This document shows, piece by piece, positions 44,184 through 53,225 of a DNA stretch of 64,000 bases. Source of the DNA: Teredinibacter franksiae (GTDB taxonomy: Bacteria > Pseudomonadota > Gammaproteobacteria > Pseudomonadales > Cellvibrionaceae). The position numbers were made by a program, and so were the translations under genes. Numbering within the stretch: position 1 is the stretch's first letter; each line of letters starts with the position of its first letter. The notes beneath the pieces were generated by a model. The model was not told where the DNA came from. It did not search any database and saw only the letters and a program-made list of their open reading frames with translations. The stretch covers positions 3,174,501 to 3,238,500 of the forward strand of contig NZ_JACJUV010000001.1 of assembly GCF_014218805.1 (NCBI RefSeq), read 5' to 3'.

Positions 44184-45184
44184 GAAACGTATATTCACAT
44201 TACAAAATGATGTGGCTTTGGTTGGTATTACTGGGGTTGTCGGTTAATGTTTTTGCCCATGAATTGCAGCCCAGTTTGTTGGAAGTTCGCCAATTAACTA
44301 ATGATCAGTACGAAATCAATTGGCAAGCCCCAAACTATTATAAGCTACCTCATCCCGCTACATTGGAGCTTCCAAGCACGTGGGAAACTATCGGTACGCC
44401 CACTGTTCGCGACGTTGCAGATTCAAAACTCCACAGTCGAGTGGTAAAACTTAGTGATGAGAAAATTGAGGGCAGCACTATTCGCTTTGTTGGCCTCGAA
44501 TCGACTATTACCGATGTTTTTGTGCGAGTGTTCTGGTTAGATGGTAGACAGTCTACCGCCATTGCACGCCCAAACCAGCCTTGGATAAAGATTGAGGGTA
44601 AGCGCTCGTTTTTGGATGTTGCCAGCGATTATTTTGTTTTGGGTGTGGATCATATTCTTTCTGGTTTTGACCACCTAACATTTGTGTTGGCGCTGGTACT
44701 GATTGTGGTGGGTTGGCGAAAGTTGATGTTTACCGTAACGTCTTTTACGTTGGCCCACAGTATCACCTTGGCGGCTATATCGTTGGGCCTATTTTGGGTG
44801 CCGGGGCCGCCCGTTGAAGCGGTGATTGCGTTATCAATTTTGTTTTTGGCAAGTGAGTTAATAAAAGTTAATCATGGCAAGCCGAGCTTAACGGCTAGGT
44901 TCCCATGGCTCGTAGCGTTTATTTTTGGTCTGTTACATGGCTTTGGTTTTGCGGGGGCATTAACGGATATTGGTTTGCCTCAAGATGAGATTGCCCTTTC
45001 TTTAGTCGCTTTTAACCTTGGTGTAGAAGTTGGACAGCTAGTGTTTATTTTTGGCGTGTTAATCGCCTGCGCGATTCTCCGACGTGTAGGTTTGGCTAAG
45101 TGGCGATGGGGTTTGCAGTTGCCCGCCTATTCGATTGGCACTGTTGCCGCTTTTTGGTTTATTCAGCGAGTGGCATCTTTTTAA
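44180..45184 (+). CDS. HupE/UreJ family membrane protein
   Basis: 334 aa. The N-terminal part, after a signal-like helix, is an extracytoplasmic beta-domain (HELQPSLLEVRQL). The C-terminal half has about six to seven helices with the family signature LGVDHILSGFDHLTFVLALVL near residue 154 and SFTLAHSITLAA near 188. Another histidine is in FIFGLLHGFGFAG. HupE/UreJ proteins are suspected metal (nickel) permeases. Starts with ATGA overlapping the PPIase stop, hence translational coupling. Confidence 0.9.
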   Translation: MRNVYSHYKMMWLWLVLLGLSVNVFAHELQPSLLEVRQLTNDQYEINWQAPNYYKLPHPATLELPSTWETIGTPTVRDVADSKLHSRVVKLSDEKIEGSTIRFVGLESTITDVFVRVFWLDGRQSTAIARPNQPWIKIEGKRSFLDVASDYFVLGVDHILSGFDHLTFVLALVLIVVGWRKLMFTVTSFTLAHSITLAAISLGLFWVPGPPVEAVIALSILFLASELIKVNHGKPSLTARFPWLVAFIFGLLHGFGFAGALTDIGLPQDEIALSLVAFNLGVEVGQLVFIFGVLIACAILRRVGLAKWRWGLQLPAYSIGTVAAFWFIQRVASF

Positions 45185-45235
45185 CAGTATTATCGCGTTT
45201 TAAAATTGCAATATTTTGTTTGATTGGGTTTCGTG

Positions 45236-46549
45236 CTATTGGTGATTTCTCTGCGGGCGGCTAGTGTCGTGTTGGAGGGTTTGATTAATGAGGCCCATTA
45301 ATCGAGAAAGTGCGCCCTGATTACTTTTAGCAACGTTTGCGGCAGCCTTTCCGCTTTGCCTGCCTTCGCTGGTGGTAAGAAGTGTGTGCAGTTGTTCTGC
45401 AAGTTCTGCAGCGGTATGGACTATGGTTTGCCCGCCTGCGTTAATTAGCTGCTGGGAAACATCGGCAAAATTAAACTGACTTGGGCCTGTGATAATGGGT
45501 AGTTGCCATACCGCGGGTTCGATGGTGTTGTGACCGCCATTTTCGACAAAGCTACCGCCCACAAAGGTAACATCGGCGCAGCCGTAAAGTAGCATCATTT
45601 CACCCATCGTATCGCCTAGCAGAATATCAAAATTGGCAAATACTTTACTCTCCGTAGTGTCTTTTGTTTCGCTGCGGCGCAGAGTTGTATGGCCCCTATT
45701 TTGGCAAAGCTCGAATACCTGATTGAATCTGTCTGGGTGGCGGGGTACTAAAATCAACTTTAAGTGTTTGATTTTTTCACGCGCACGGGAATAAGCATCG
45801 AGGACAAGTTCGTCTTCGCCTTTGTGGGTGCTGGCGGCTATCCATATAGGGGGTTCGTCTTCGCCCGCCAATGCTTTTTTTAACGTTTGCGCGGCTTGTG
45901 CTTGTGCTGCGGTTATTGCGATATCAAATTTGATACTGCCGGTAATGCTGATTTTTTTGCGAGCAAGGCCAAGCGCTTCAAATCGGGCTGCGTCGTCGGT
46001 ATTTTGAATGGCGGCGGCGGTTAGTTTTTGGAGCATGGGTGTGGTGAGCGAGGAAAACTTTTGGTAACCCTTTGCTGACTTTTTCGAAAGTCTGCCGTTG
46101 GCAAGAAGCGCGGGGATGTTGCGTTTATAGCAGCCGTGGAGGGTATTTGGCCAAAGTTCTGTTTCTAGAAAGATCGCTATCGTGGGGTTTATTCTTTTAA
46201 AAAATGGTGCGAGGCAAAAGGGTAAATCGTAGGGCAGGTAGCAATGGTAAACTTTATTGCCGTAGGCTTCGGTAACGCGTTCGGAGCCGGTAGGGGTTGT
46301 GGTGGTTATGGCCAAGTTATAGCTTTCGAGTTGCAGCAATTTGTCTAGCATCGGGCGCGCGGCGATAAACTCACCAACGGAAACCGTATGTACCCATAGG
46401 GTAGGCTTGTCGTTTTGCCGTGGAGGAATAAGCCCAAAGCGCTCACGCCAACGCTGGCGATAGGCGGGTACTTTTTTACCACGCCACCAGAGCCTTACCA
46501 ATATTAATGGGATGCAGAGTGTGAATATGGCGGTATAGAGCAGGCGCAT
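45236..46549 (-). CDS. waaA: 3-deoxy-D-manno-octulosonic acid (Kdo) transferase
   Basis: 437 aa. GT30-type glycosyltransferase that adds Kdo to lipid IVA at the inner membrane. An N-terminal membrane anchor, then VWVHTVSVGEFIAARPML and the conserved LETELWPN, LLANGRLSKKSAKGY and SFVENGGHNTIEPAVW with the donor-binding Glu. Length is normal. Directly downstream of msbA (6 bp), so assembly and export of lipid A-Kdo are linked. Confidence 0.95.
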   Translation of the reverse strand: MRLLYTAIFTLCIPLILVRLWWRGKKVPAYRQRWRERFGLIPPRQNDKPTLWVHTVSVGEFIAARPMLDKLLQLESYNLAITTTTPTGSERVTEAYGNKVYHCYLPYDLPFCLAPFFKRINPTIAIFLETELWPNTLHGCYKRNIPALLANGRLSKKSAKGYQKFSSLTTPMLQKLTAAAIQNTDDAARFEALGLARKKISITGSIKFDIAITAAQAQAAQTLKKALAGEDEPPIWIAASTHKGEDELVLDAYSRAREKIKHLKLILVPRHPDRFNQVFELCQNRGHTTLRRSETKDTTESKVFANFDILLGDTMGEMMLLYGCADVTFVGGSFVENGGHNTIEPAVWQLPIITGPSQFNFADVSQQLINAGGQTIVHTAAELAEQLHTLLTTSEGRQSGKAAANVAKSNQGALSRLMGLINQTLQHDTSRPQRNHQ

Positions 46550-46555
46550 GGTGTT

Positions 46556-48367
46556 TTACGAAATTGCGCCTTGGCTGCTGTGGAGTCGCGCGTAGGGGCC
46601 GTTGTTTTTTAACAGTTCGTCGTGGGTGCCCGCTTCGAGCACCTCGCCTTGTTCGAGCACAACAATTTTGTCGGCGTTTTCGATGGTAGTAAGGCGGTGA
46701 GCAATAACCAGCGTTGTTCGGCCTCGGGTTAAATTTTCCAGCGCCTTTTGAATTTGTTTTTCCGACTCGTTATCCAGTGCCGAGGTCGCTTCGTCGAGAA
46801 TCAGTATGGGGGCGTCTTTGTATAGTGCGCGGGCGATGGCAAGTCGCTGACGTTGACCGCCAGACAGACGATCGCCGCTCTCGCCAACTTTGGTGTCGTA
46901 TCCCTGTTCAAGTTGGGTAATAAAGTGGTCGGCGTTAGCATTTTTTGCTGCGTCGATGGCTGTTTCACGGCACACCGTTTGGTCTTCACAGCCGTAGGCT
47001 ATGTTGGCAACAACGCTGTCGTTAAAAAGAATGGTTTGCTGATTAACCAGTGCAATATTGTTGCGTAAATTGTGCAGCGAGAGTTCTCTTATATCAACAC
47101 CGTCAATGGTAATGCTGCCGTGCTGCGGGTCGTAAAAGCGGAGTAATAAATTCACAATCGTGGATTTACCACTACCGGAGGCACCCACCAACGCTACTGT
47201 TTCACCAGGTCGAATCTGTAGGTTTAGGCTTTTGAGTGCCGGTTGTTCGGGCTGATAGCTGAAGCTAACAGCGTTGAACGAGATTTCGCCTTTAGGTGCA
47301 TTGAGTTGCTTGCGGCCTGTGTCTTCAGCCAAGGGCATATCGAGCGTATCAAAAATGGTTTCTGCTGCGGCTAATCCGCGCTGTATGACGGAATTGATAC
47401 TTGTGAGTTGTCGTGCGGGTTTGGCAATGCCGCCGGCAACCGAAACAAACATCACGGCGCGGGCTGCGGTATCGTCCCAAAATAGGAGCACTAATAAAAA
47501 CAGTACCGCTAGTGCGCCGGCGATTACGAAATGCAGTACGGGGGTTTGTGCCGCGTGTACACGTTCAAACTTGATGCCGAAGCGCAGGTTCTCGTCGGTG
47601 GCACTGTTAAAACGTTTTTTCTCGAACGGTTCGCCGTTAAAGCTTTTAACCAGCTTTATTCCTTGAAAACTCTCCGTGGCAATGTGGGTGACCTTACCCA
47701 CGGCTAATTGAATGCTCCGACTGACGCGACGAAAATACCGACTTGCCAGATAAATTAAACCACCAAGCAAGGGGATAACCGCTATAAAGACCAGTGTGAG
47801 CTGCCAGTTAAGGTAAAGCAGTACAGAGAGAAACGCGATAACTTGAAAACCGTCCTGAAATAATATTTTGGCGGCACGGGTTACGGAGCCGGTGACTTGC
47901 TCTATGTTGTAAATAATTAAAGAGACGAGTTCGCCGGAATTTTTTTCGTCGTAGTACCGCTGGGTAAGCCCCATCATGTGGCTAAAAACAGATTTACGTA
48001 AATCGTTGACAACGCCGAGGCCGACTCGGCTCATATAAAAATTGCCGAGAAAGCCGCCTATGCCACGAAACACCGCGAGAATGATAATCGACACGGGTAC
48101 AAAATAGAGTGCGCTGGTTATTTCGCGGGGGATAAACCCAAAGGTGTTGGTGGGGCGGTTTTCGAGGTTGTTGAGAAAAAACTCGAGAATCATCGCCATT
48201 AACGCTTGGGTACCGGCAAATAGTGCAAAGCCGACAATGCTTATGATGAAGTAGCGGCGATATTCAAAGGCGTAGCCGAGTAAGCGGCGGTATAGGCCGG
48301 TTTGGTCGGCTGTTTGAACGCCTGGGTTTTCCACGTCGGTTGGCTCTGTGGCGTTGTTTGCTGTCAT
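46556..48367 (-). CDS. msbA: lipid A export ABC transporter MsbA
   Basis: 603 aa. Six-helix exporter domain (residues ~25-335) and C-terminal ATPase. Walker A GASGSGKST lies near residue 395, the signature LSGGQRQR near 500, and Walker B ILILDEATSALD near 522. The H-loop IAHRL follows. Half-transporter, homodimer, flipping lipid A-core across the inner membrane. Pairs with waaA. ATG 48367 is the only reasonable start. Confidence 0.95.
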   Translation of the reverse strand: MTANNATEPTDVENPGVQTADQTGLYRRLLGYAFEYRRYFIISIVGFALFAGTQALMAMILEFFLNNLENRPTNTFGFIPREITSALYFVPVSIIILAVFRGIGGFLGNFYMSRVGLGVVNDLRKSVFSHMMGLTQRYYDEKNSGELVSLIIYNIEQVTGSVTRAAKILFQDGFQVIAFLSVLLYLNWQLTLVFIAVIPLLGGLIYLASRYFRRVSRSIQLAVGKVTHIATESFQGIKLVKSFNGEPFEKKRFNSATDENLRFGIKFERVHAAQTPVLHFVIAGALAVLFLLVLLFWDDTAARAVMFVSVAGGIAKPARQLTSINSVIQRGLAAAETIFDTLDMPLAEDTGRKQLNAPKGEISFNAVSFSYQPEQPALKSLNLQIRPGETVALVGASGSGKSTIVNLLLRFYDPQHGSITIDGVDIRELSLHNLRNNIALVNQQTILFNDSVVANIAYGCEDQTVCRETAIDAAKNANADHFITQLEQGYDTKVGESGDRLSGGQRQRLAIARALYKDAPILILDEATSALDNESEKQIQKALENLTRGRTTLVIAHRLTTIENADKIVVLEQGEVLEAGTHDELLKNNGPYARLHSSQGAIS

Positions 48368-48789
48368 TTTTCCTCGCGCGGCGGCGAATTTACCACCTTA
48401 GTGAGCAAAGCATTGAGCTTTCAAAAATTTTGAATTGAAGCTTCGCCATGGATCGTGATGTTAGAGTAATGCAGGAACAATTGTCGAGATGAATTGGGGT
48501 ACTCTAAAGGTGGCTGTTTTCTGTTCCTGTAATAACTGCATTTCTTTCTTCCGTGGCCGTCAGCACTAAAGCTGTTTTTTTGAAGCCCCGCTCTAGGGTT
48601 TGCATATTCGGAGTTGCTGCACTTGCAGCGGTGAATAAGCTGCAAAGGTAAAACCTTGTAGGCTCCAACCTCAACAATTGCGCCTGTATTGTTTTAATTC
48701 GTTACATTACCTCTTGTAACGATGTGCGGGGGTGACGTTTAGTTATGCTTGATTGCTCGCTCCCCCACCATCGGAGGAGCGAGGGCTGG
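48368..48789. other. intergenic region with a weak inverted repeat
   Basis: No gene supported. CTCGCTCC (48756-48763) and GGAGCGAG (48776-48783) form an 8-bp stem just downstream of ilvE; it lacks a T-tract, so it is only a possible terminator. Confidence 0.4.
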
Positions 48790-49719
48790 TTATGACTTAA
48801 CCGGATCTAACCACTCAGAGAACTGGTCTAGCCCACCGCGCACCGCGTCAAAATACATAGTTTGCAGCTTTTCGGTGATGGGGCCTCGATGCCCGGCGCC
48901 GATTATGCGGCCGTCCAGTTCGCGAATAGGCATAACTTCAGCGGCCGTGCCGGTGAAGAAGGCTTCGTCGGCCACATAGACTTCGTCGCGGGTTATACGC
49001 TTTTCGATTATCTGATAGCCGCAGGCGTGGGCCAGCTGGAACAGAGTGTTGCGGGTAATACCGTCTAGGCAGGAGGTCAGCTCGGGTGTGTAGATGATGC
49101 CGTCGCGTACGATAAAGACGTTCTCACCACTACCCTCGGCTACATAGCCTTCGGTGTCCAGCAGTAGGGCTTCGTCGCAGCCGCAATCCAGTGCTTCTTT
49201 TAGTGCGAGCATGGAGTTGATGTAGTGGCCGTTAGCTTTTGCCTTACACATGGAAATATTCACATGGTGGCGAGTGTAGCTGGAGACGCGTACCTTAATG
49301 CCGGTTTCTTTTAGCTCGGGTGCCATGTACGAAGGCCAGTCCCAGGCTGCGACAATGCAGTGGGTTTTCAGGTTGTCGGCACGCAGGCCCATGCCTTCTG
49401 AGCCATAAAATACCATGGGGCGCAGGTAGCACTCTTCGAGATTATTCTCGCGGATGACGGTTTTCTGCGCTTCGTTGAGTTCGTCTTTACTCCACTGCAT
49501 TTCCATATTCATGATATGGGCTGAGCGGAACAGGCGGTCGGTGTGTTCTTTCAGACGAAATATGCTGGTTCCGTGTTTCCCGGCATTGTAGGCGCGCACA
49601 CCTTCAAATACGCCCATGCCGTAGTGCAGGGTGTGGGTGAGGACGTGAACCTTGGCTTCGCGCCAAGGGATTAATTCTCCGTCGAACCAGATAACTCCAT
49701 CGCGGTCAGCGAGTGACAT
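48790..49719 (-). CDS. ilvE: branched-chain amino acid aminotransferase
   Basis: 309 aa, fold-type IV PLP enzyme. WFDGELIPWREAKVHVLTHTLHYG is at the N-terminus, followed by the PLP lysine in CKAKANGHYINS near residue 158, and GCDEALLLDTEGYVAEGSGENVF near 185. Transfers amino groups between Leu/Ile/Val and 2-oxoglutarate. ATG 49719 has GGAG upstream and begins MSLADRDGVIW; the in-frame TTG four codons earlier is rejected. Confidence 0.95.
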   Translation of the reverse strand: MSLADRDGVIWFDGELIPWREAKVHVLTHTLHYGMGVFEGVRAYNAGKHGTSIFRLKEHTDRLFRSAHIMNMEMQWSKDELNEAQKTVIRENNLEECYLRPMVFYGSEGMGLRADNLKTHCIVAAWDWPSYMAPELKETGIKVRVSSYTRHHVNISMCKAKANGHYINSMLALKEALDCGCDEALLLDTEGYVAEGSGENVFIVRDGIIYTPELTSCLDGITRNTLFQLAHACGYQIIEKRITRDEVYVADEAFFTGTAAEVMPIRELDGRIIGAGHRGPITEKLQTMYFDAVRGGLDQFSEWLDPVKS

Positions 49720-49780
49720 TGTGTACTCCAAAATTTTGCGTTTGTCGGTCTACCGAATTTATGACTGAGCCTCTTTTGTC

Positions 49781-52741
49781 TCAGCTACCAATAGTGTTTT
49801 GCCACAGTTGCGCCACGGCTTCTCGTGCAAGTTTAACGTCTTCATCCAGATTGCCAGCCTGAATCAGGCTAGGCTGTTTCTGCAGGGTTAAACGATGACC
49901 AAGGGAGCGGTGAGCTTTATAGGCTTCTGTTAGCTTGTCGACCTCTTGAGCCGACATGAGGTTGGATTGCGCAAGGCTCTCCAGAATTCGGATGTTGTCC
50001 GTATACTGCGTTAACGCCGGTACCTTGTGTGCCCAGGCGAGAACGGCGTATTGAACCATAAATTCAATGTCAACGATACCGCCTCGATCCTGCTTAAGGT
50101 GGAATGCATGTGTACCACTATTAAGCTTGTCGCTGCCAAGGTGGGCGCGCATTTTCTCCCGCATCTCGCGTACATCGGTTTTAAGTTTACCCAGTTCGCG
50201 TTCCTGGCAAAGGATACGCGCGCGAACGTCATTAAACTGTTGGGCTAGCGCACTGTCTCCGGCGACGACGCGTGCACGCACCAACGCCTGGTGCTCCCAG
50301 GTCCAGGCTTCGGTTTGCTGGTATTTCTCGAAGGCTTTGAGCGTACTTACGAGCATGCCTGAATTGCCCGAAGGCCTGAGGCGCATATCGACCTCATACA
50401 GTTCGCCGGAAGACATCCGGGTGTTGAGCATGTGGATCATTTTTTGGCCCAAACGCATGTAGAAGGTTTGGTTGTCGAGTGGTTTTTTGTCGCGTGCGTC
50501 GCCGTCGGTGGCGCCCATGGGGTTGGCGTTGTGGATAAACACCAGGTCTAGGTCTGAACCGTGGCCCAGTTCGATGCCTCCCAGTTTGCCGTAACCCAAT
50601 ACTATAAAGTTGGGGGTACTGCGCTCGTCACCGTCGGGATAGCCATGTTTGTCAGTCATTTGCTGCCAGGCGGCATTGAGTGTGTAGTTGAGCAGGGCTT
50701 CTGCCAGCCATGTCAGGTAGTCACTTACTTTCATCAACGGCAGTGCGCCGCTAATTTCGCAGGCGGCCACCTGTAACGCATGGGCCGAGCGGAAATAACG
50801 CAGAGCTTCCATCTGCTCCTCTAGGTCGTCTTCATTGATGCGCAGCATGGTACGGCGCAGCTCGTCAACGAGTTCGGCTTTATCGGTTGCCCGGTACAGC
50901 GTGCGTAAGTCGAGTAGTTCATCAAGCAGCGCCGGGCGTGTAGCCAGTTCTTCGGCAAACCACACGCTTTCAGATGTCAGTTTTACTAACTGTTTCAAGG
51001 CGCCGGGGTTTTCGATGAGCAGTAATAAATAGGCGCTGCGACGGGCTACGGCTTTTACCAATTGCACAATACGGGTAAGGGTTGCGGTGGGGGTGGTGGT
51101 GTTGGCAAGTGCCGCCAGCAACCGTGGCATAAAGGCATCTAGTCGCTGGCGACTGGCCGGCTGCATGGTTGCGACGTTGGAGCACATGCGCAAGGATTCC
51201 AGTTCTTCTAGACTTTTCACCGGGTCTTCGTGGTTATGCTCCTGCAATAGTGCGATATAGCTATCTGGCTCGAGGGCGTCCTGCCAGATACAGCTCCAGT
51301 CACAATCGCCACTTAACTCAGCTTCAGGCTTATCATCGGGTGAGGCAATAACTTCGGCAAATTCGGTTTTCACGGTTTGTTGAAATTGCCCGAGTTTGTG
51401 GCTGAAGCTTGGCCAGTCGTCAAAGCCTAGCACCTGAGCAATGCCCCGCTGTTGGTCGGGGTCGTCGGGCAGCTTTTGGGTTTGTTTGTCTTGAAAGCCC
51501 TGTATCGCGTGCTCGGTATTGCGTAAAAATTTGTAGGCTTCGATTAACTCGGCGGCTTTGCCCTTAGGCAGGCAGTTCAGTTCTTCTAGCAGCGGTAGAA
51601 TCAACATCAGACGATTGTCTTGCAGCTGGGTATCACGGCCGCCCCGAATTAGCTGAAAGGCTTGGGCAATAAATTCAATTTCACGAATACCGCCGGCGCC
51701 GAGTTTTACGTCGTGGGTGAGTTTGCGCCTAGCCACTTCTTGATTGATTTTTTGCTTTAGGTCGCGCAGGGCTTCTATAACTGAAAAATCTACATAGCGG
51801 CGGTAGGTGAAGCTAGTGATAAGTTGTTTCAGTACAGTGATTGCGCCATCGCTGATATCGGTGTTTTTGTGGGTGCTGGCCACAACTTTTGCCTTGATCA
51901 TGGCGTAGCGTTCCCACTCGCGGCCCTGGGTTTGGTAGTAGTCTTCTAAGGCGCTGAAGTGGCTGACGAGCGCACCGCTCTGGCCGAAGGGGCGCAGGCG
52001 CATATCCACACGAAACACAAAGCCATCGGCGGTGGTGTTATCCAAGCTCTGAATCAGTGCCTTGCCGAGATGAATAAAAAACTCTTGATTACTGAGCGGG
52101 CGCTGTCCATCGGTTTCGCCGGTGTCGGGGTAGGCGAAAATCAAGTCGATATCCGACGATAAATTCAATTCGCCTGCACCAAGTTTACCCATGCCAATGA
52201 CTAACATAGGTTGCACCTCACTCTCGCGGTTTTTCGGTTCGCCGTGTTTTCCTACCAACAGTTTGTAGTGAAAGTCCATTGCCTGCTGAATACAAATTTC
52301 CGCCAGCCAGCTGAGTTCCTGAGTGGTTTGCAGGGTGTCTACGAGGCGATTGAAATCTCGCCAGATAATGCCTGTCATTGCGGTATTACGAAGCTGGCGT
52401 AAGGCTTGGTTTAATTCATCTGGGGAGTCACAATTCTGCAGTCGCTTGGTACAGTCGCTGAGGTAGTGTTCGAAATTTCGAGGTGCGTTAATAGTGCCGT
52501 CTATCATGCACGCCATCAGCTCGGGGTTCTTTTCGAGCTGCTGCTGAACAAACTCGCTATTGCTAACAGCGCGGAGAAAGGCCGGGTGAATCGAGGTTGT
52601 TGAGCTCAACCTTCCCAGTAAAGCCGTTTGTTCGAAGCGAATGGTGGCATCCTTCAGTCGTTCAATAAAACGGTTGAAGTGTTCACAGCGGGCTTGGCTA
52701 TAGCCAAGATCTTCCAGTAGCGGTATTAGGGAGCTCAGCAT
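49781..52741 (-). CDS. glnE: bifunctional glutamine synthetase adenylyltransferase/deadenylase
   Basis: 986 aa. Two nucleotidyltransferase domains: GMGKLGAGELNLSSDIDLIF near residue 182 (deadenylylase half) and GYGKLGGIELGHGSDLDLVF near 712 (adenylylase half). Each carries the GS/D-x-D catalytic core and is followed by a GlnD-type helical region. Controls glutamine synthetase by AMP addition and removal in response to PII. ATG 52741 starts the conserved region; the upstream in-frame part lacks homology. Confidence 0.95.
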   Translation of the reverse strand: MLSSLIPLLEDLGYSQARCEHFNRFIERLKDATIRFEQTALLGRLSSTTSIHPAFLRAVSNSEFVQQQLEKNPELMACMIDGTINAPRNFEHYLSDCTKRLQNCDSPDELNQALRQLRNTAMTGIIWRDFNRLVDTLQTTQELSWLAEICIQQAMDFHYKLLVGKHGEPKNRESEVQPMLVIGMGKLGAGELNLSSDIDLIFAYPDTGETDGQRPLSNQEFFIHLGKALIQSLDNTTADGFVFRVDMRLRPFGQSGALVSHFSALEDYYQTQGREWERYAMIKAKVVASTHKNTDISDGAITVLKQLITSFTYRRYVDFSVIEALRDLKQKINQEVARRKLTHDVKLGAGGIREIEFIAQAFQLIRGGRDTQLQDNRLMLILPLLEELNCLPKGKAAELIEAYKFLRNTEHAIQGFQDKQTQKLPDDPDQQRGIAQVLGFDDWPSFSHKLGQFQQTVKTEFAEVIASPDDKPEAELSGDCDWSCIWQDALEPDSYIALLQEHNHEDPVKSLEELESLRMCSNVATMQPASRQRLDAFMPRLLAALANTTTPTATLTRIVQLVKAVARRSAYLLLLIENPGALKQLVKLTSESVWFAEELATRPALLDELLDLRTLYRATDKAELVDELRRTMLRINEDDLEEQMEALRYFRSAHALQVAACEISGALPLMKVSDYLTWLAEALLNYTLNAAWQQMTDKHGYPDGDERSTPNFIVLGYGKLGGIELGHGSDLDLVFIHNANPMGATDGDARDKKPLDNQTFYMRLGQKMIHMLNTRMSSGELYEVDMRLRPSGNSGMLVSTLKAFEKYQQTEAWTWEHQALVRARVVAGDSALAQQFNDVRARILCQERELGKLKTDVREMREKMRAHLGSDKLNSGTHAFHLKQDRGGIVDIEFMVQYAVLAWAHKVPALTQYTDNIRILESLAQSNLMSAQEVDKLTEAYKAHRSLGHRLTLQKQPSLIQAGNLDEDVKLAREAVAQLWQNTIGS

Positions 52742-53189
52742 TATTAATGTTCTCGGGCTGACGGTTTGTGAATGTATAACTATTTTAAGGGTAGATGATG
52801 TTTGTTGTTGAAAGAAACACCCAGTGTGCACCTTCATCCTGAAGGCGATCAAAAAGCAGGAAAAGCGGGTTGCCCCAGCGCCAGTCTCCAGCTTTACGGC
52901 GTAAGGGCACGGCGTTCTTATCTAGCGTGGCACGGGTGTTGGTTTACCTAGTAGGGCTCCGACAAGGCCTATTTGACTGTTGGTGCCACACGAGGGTCGA
53001 TAGAAGACGTTTTTCAACTGACGTTAATTGTAAAGGTAAAAGAACACCAGCCCGAAGAGATTTCGTGGCTGATCGCTGACATTGCTTTCTTTTTACTTCT
53101 CCATTTGCCCCCTATGACCGCAGTGGCCGGAGCGCTTGGTAAAAGTACAGGGGATTACGCTGTAAAGTATTACGGAGACTCAAGAATAA
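52742..53189. other. intergenic region, nothing recognised
   Basis: Between the start of glnE and the end of the MORN gene. A plus-strand open frame from 52973 runs into the MORN gene antisense and is not supported. Confidence 0.5.
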
Positions 53190-53212
53190 ATAAGCCGCCG
53201 TGTGCGGCTTAT
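53190..53212 (-). terminator. terminator of the MORN-repeat gene
   Basis: ATAAGCCGC / GCGGCTTAT stem with a 5-nt loop; on the minus strand it is followed by T-rich sequence. Lies 14 bp past the stop of the gene at 53226. Confidence 0.8.
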
Positions 53213-53225
53213 CTATGTGCGGTAT

